Origin: Sporosarcina sp. FSL K6-1522
GTDB taxonomy: Bacteria; Bacillota; Bacilli; Bacillales_A; Planococcaceae
Direction: 5' to 3'
NCBI RefSeq assembly: GCF_038622445.1
Contig: NZ_CP152019.1
Span: 372,001-436,000 of the forward strand
Length of the DNA: 64,000 nt
The notes below the pieces were generated by a model that saw nothing but the letters and a program-made list of their open reading frames with translations, made no database searches and was not told the origin of the DNA. The position numbers and the translations under genes are program-made. Positions 63,474-64,000 of this stretch are shown here, piece by piece; position 1 is the first letter of the stretch; each line of letters begins with the position of its first letter.

Positions 63474-63503
63474 AATAAATTCCTCCTAAGTGTATGTTGT
63501 TTT

Positions 63504-64000
63504 TTATGATAGTTCTAAATCTGGTGTTTTTACCTTGTTCTTTTCCGCTACAGTTTCCTGCGGTTTCGTATACCAAATGAATTTATTCGTATAGCCATAG
63601 ATAATTGAAATGATGATAACTAAGAAGTTAAACCACAGGAACGGCAAATAGCTCATTGTCGATACGCCTAGCGCCGCCGCCATGAACACACCACCATCTG
63701 ACCAAGGAACCATTGGCGTGGTGACCGTTCCACCCGCTTCGGTATTTCTGGATAGCACACGACGATCAATGTTCAAACGATCATAGTTTTCTCCTGTAAT
63801 TTTACTAGCCGTAATAATCGACACATATGCGCCACCAAACAAGTTCCCGAGAAAACCTGCAAGAATGGTAGACACTGTTGTGCGTCCTGCATTGTGCGCC
63901 CAAGTCGCCAAGTAGTTGCCAATCGCCTTTAACACACCGATTTTCTCCATCAATCCGCCTACTCCAAGCGCAAAGATAATCAATGCAATCACGTCGAGCA
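63504..64000 (-). CDS. NhaC-family Na+/H+ (or malate/lactate) antiporter, C-terminal part
   Basis: The frame is open to the right window edge; the last 165 or so residues are visible. Several hydrophobic segments and the stretch SRNTEAGGTVTTPMVPWSDGG match the NhaC/MleN family, in which this half-helix region lines the transport site. Some members exchange Na+-lactate for malate rather than plain Na+/H+. It is the upstream partner of DapA copy 2 and aldehyde dehydrogenase copy 2, so it probably imports their substrate. The start is outside the window. Confidence 0.85.
   Translation of the reverse strand, partial: LDVIALIIFALGVGGLMEKIGVLKAIGNYLATWAHNAGRTTVSTILAGFLGNLFGGAYVSIITASKITGENYDRLNIDRRVLSRNTEAGGTVTTPMVPWSDGGVFMAAALGVSTMSYLPFLWFNFLVIIISIIYGYTNKFIWYTKPQETVAEKNKVKTPDLELS

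Larger units (their letters stand above)
61064..63500. repeat. Duplicated segment, copy 2 (aldehyde dehydrogenase plus DapA-family gene)
   Basis: Direct-orientation homologue of 54436-56870. Parts of the dehydrogenase gene are almost identical in DNA, while the DapA-family gene has many silent differences, so the copies have a mixed history. About 4.2 kb of TRAP and regulator genes lie between the copies. Confidence 0.85.

Noticed and set aside
54436..63500. Composite transposon made from the two duplicated cassettes
   Set aside because: The repeats are gene cassettes without terminal inverted repeats, transposase or visible target-site duplication.
1..64000. CRISPR arrays, tRNA or rRNA genes, insertion sequences, prophage
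   Set aside because: No regularly spaced repeats, cloverleaf-type or rRNA-like sequence, transposase or phage gene was noticed in any gap.

Overview
The window reads as chromosomal DNA of a low-GC, Gram-positive, endospore-former-type bacterium (Bacillales; a Planococcaceae/Sporosarcina-like genome is my best guess, genus unproven). The cues are AAGGAGG-type ribosome binding sites, lipobox-bearing solute-binding lipoproteins, a Bacillus-type DesK/DesR/Des cold-response operon, a SigL-type RpoN, CcpA-type cre boxes and a GntR/UTRA sugar regulator. No rRNA, tRNA, CRISPR array, transposase or phage gene was found. Almost all of it is catabolic and transport DNA.

Region 1 (1-17.6 kb) is a large carbohydrate (polyol or rare ketose) regulon. 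One minus-strand operon starts with a ribose-type binding protein, ATPase and permease, then two MDR dehydrogenases, a 2-hydroxyacid dehydrogenase, a phosphotriesterase-fold lactonase-like enzyme, an AroE-like dehydrogenase and the start of a cupin-type phosphoglucose isomerase-like gene. A second minus-strand operon holds the GntR regulator, two FGGY kinases around a class II (GatY/KbaY-like) aldolase, a GatD-like dehydrogenase, a PfkB kinase and an SDR. A D-tagatose 3-epimerase-like gene is divergent from the regulator. The two control regions share the sequence TGTAGTAACA and each has a cre or near-cre box. The genes suggest import, oxidation and/or C3 epimerisation, two phosphorylations and aldol cleavage to triose phosphates.

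Region 2 (17.6-24 kb) holds an AbrB-like protein, D-serine dehydratase, a DD-carboxypeptidase and des-desK-desR (membrane fluidity control). Region 3 (24-30.3 kb) is a plus-strand hydantoinase-type operon: XRE-cupin regulator, HyuA, HyuB, small cupin and NCS1 permease, with two identical TTATAG-N5-CTATAA dyads at its promoter.

Region 4 (30.3-53.8 kb) is a peptide or amino-acid-derivative scavenging island. It has two Dpp/Opp-type ABC transporters, four M24 (Xaa-Pro peptidase/creatinase-fold) proteins, a DUF885-like metallopeptidase, an AstE/AspA-like deacylase, a class III aminotransferase and a DUF3870 protein. The second transporter cluster (40.8-51.9 kb) lies downstream of an excellent sigma-54 promoter, and rpoN itself is divergently encoded next to it behind a cre box. 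The M24 gene of this cluster follows a consensus promoter and a strong leader terminator, and encodes a Gly where the family has a metal-binding Glu.

Region 5 (53.8-64 kb) has a small membrane protein and two near-identical copies of an aldehyde dehydrogenase plus DapA-family aldolase pair. One copy follows a TRAP transporter and the other follows an NhaC-type antiporter, with an XRE-cupin regulator between them. The two aldehyde dehydrogenases are mosaic: 26 of 28 amino acid differences fall in residues 303-405.
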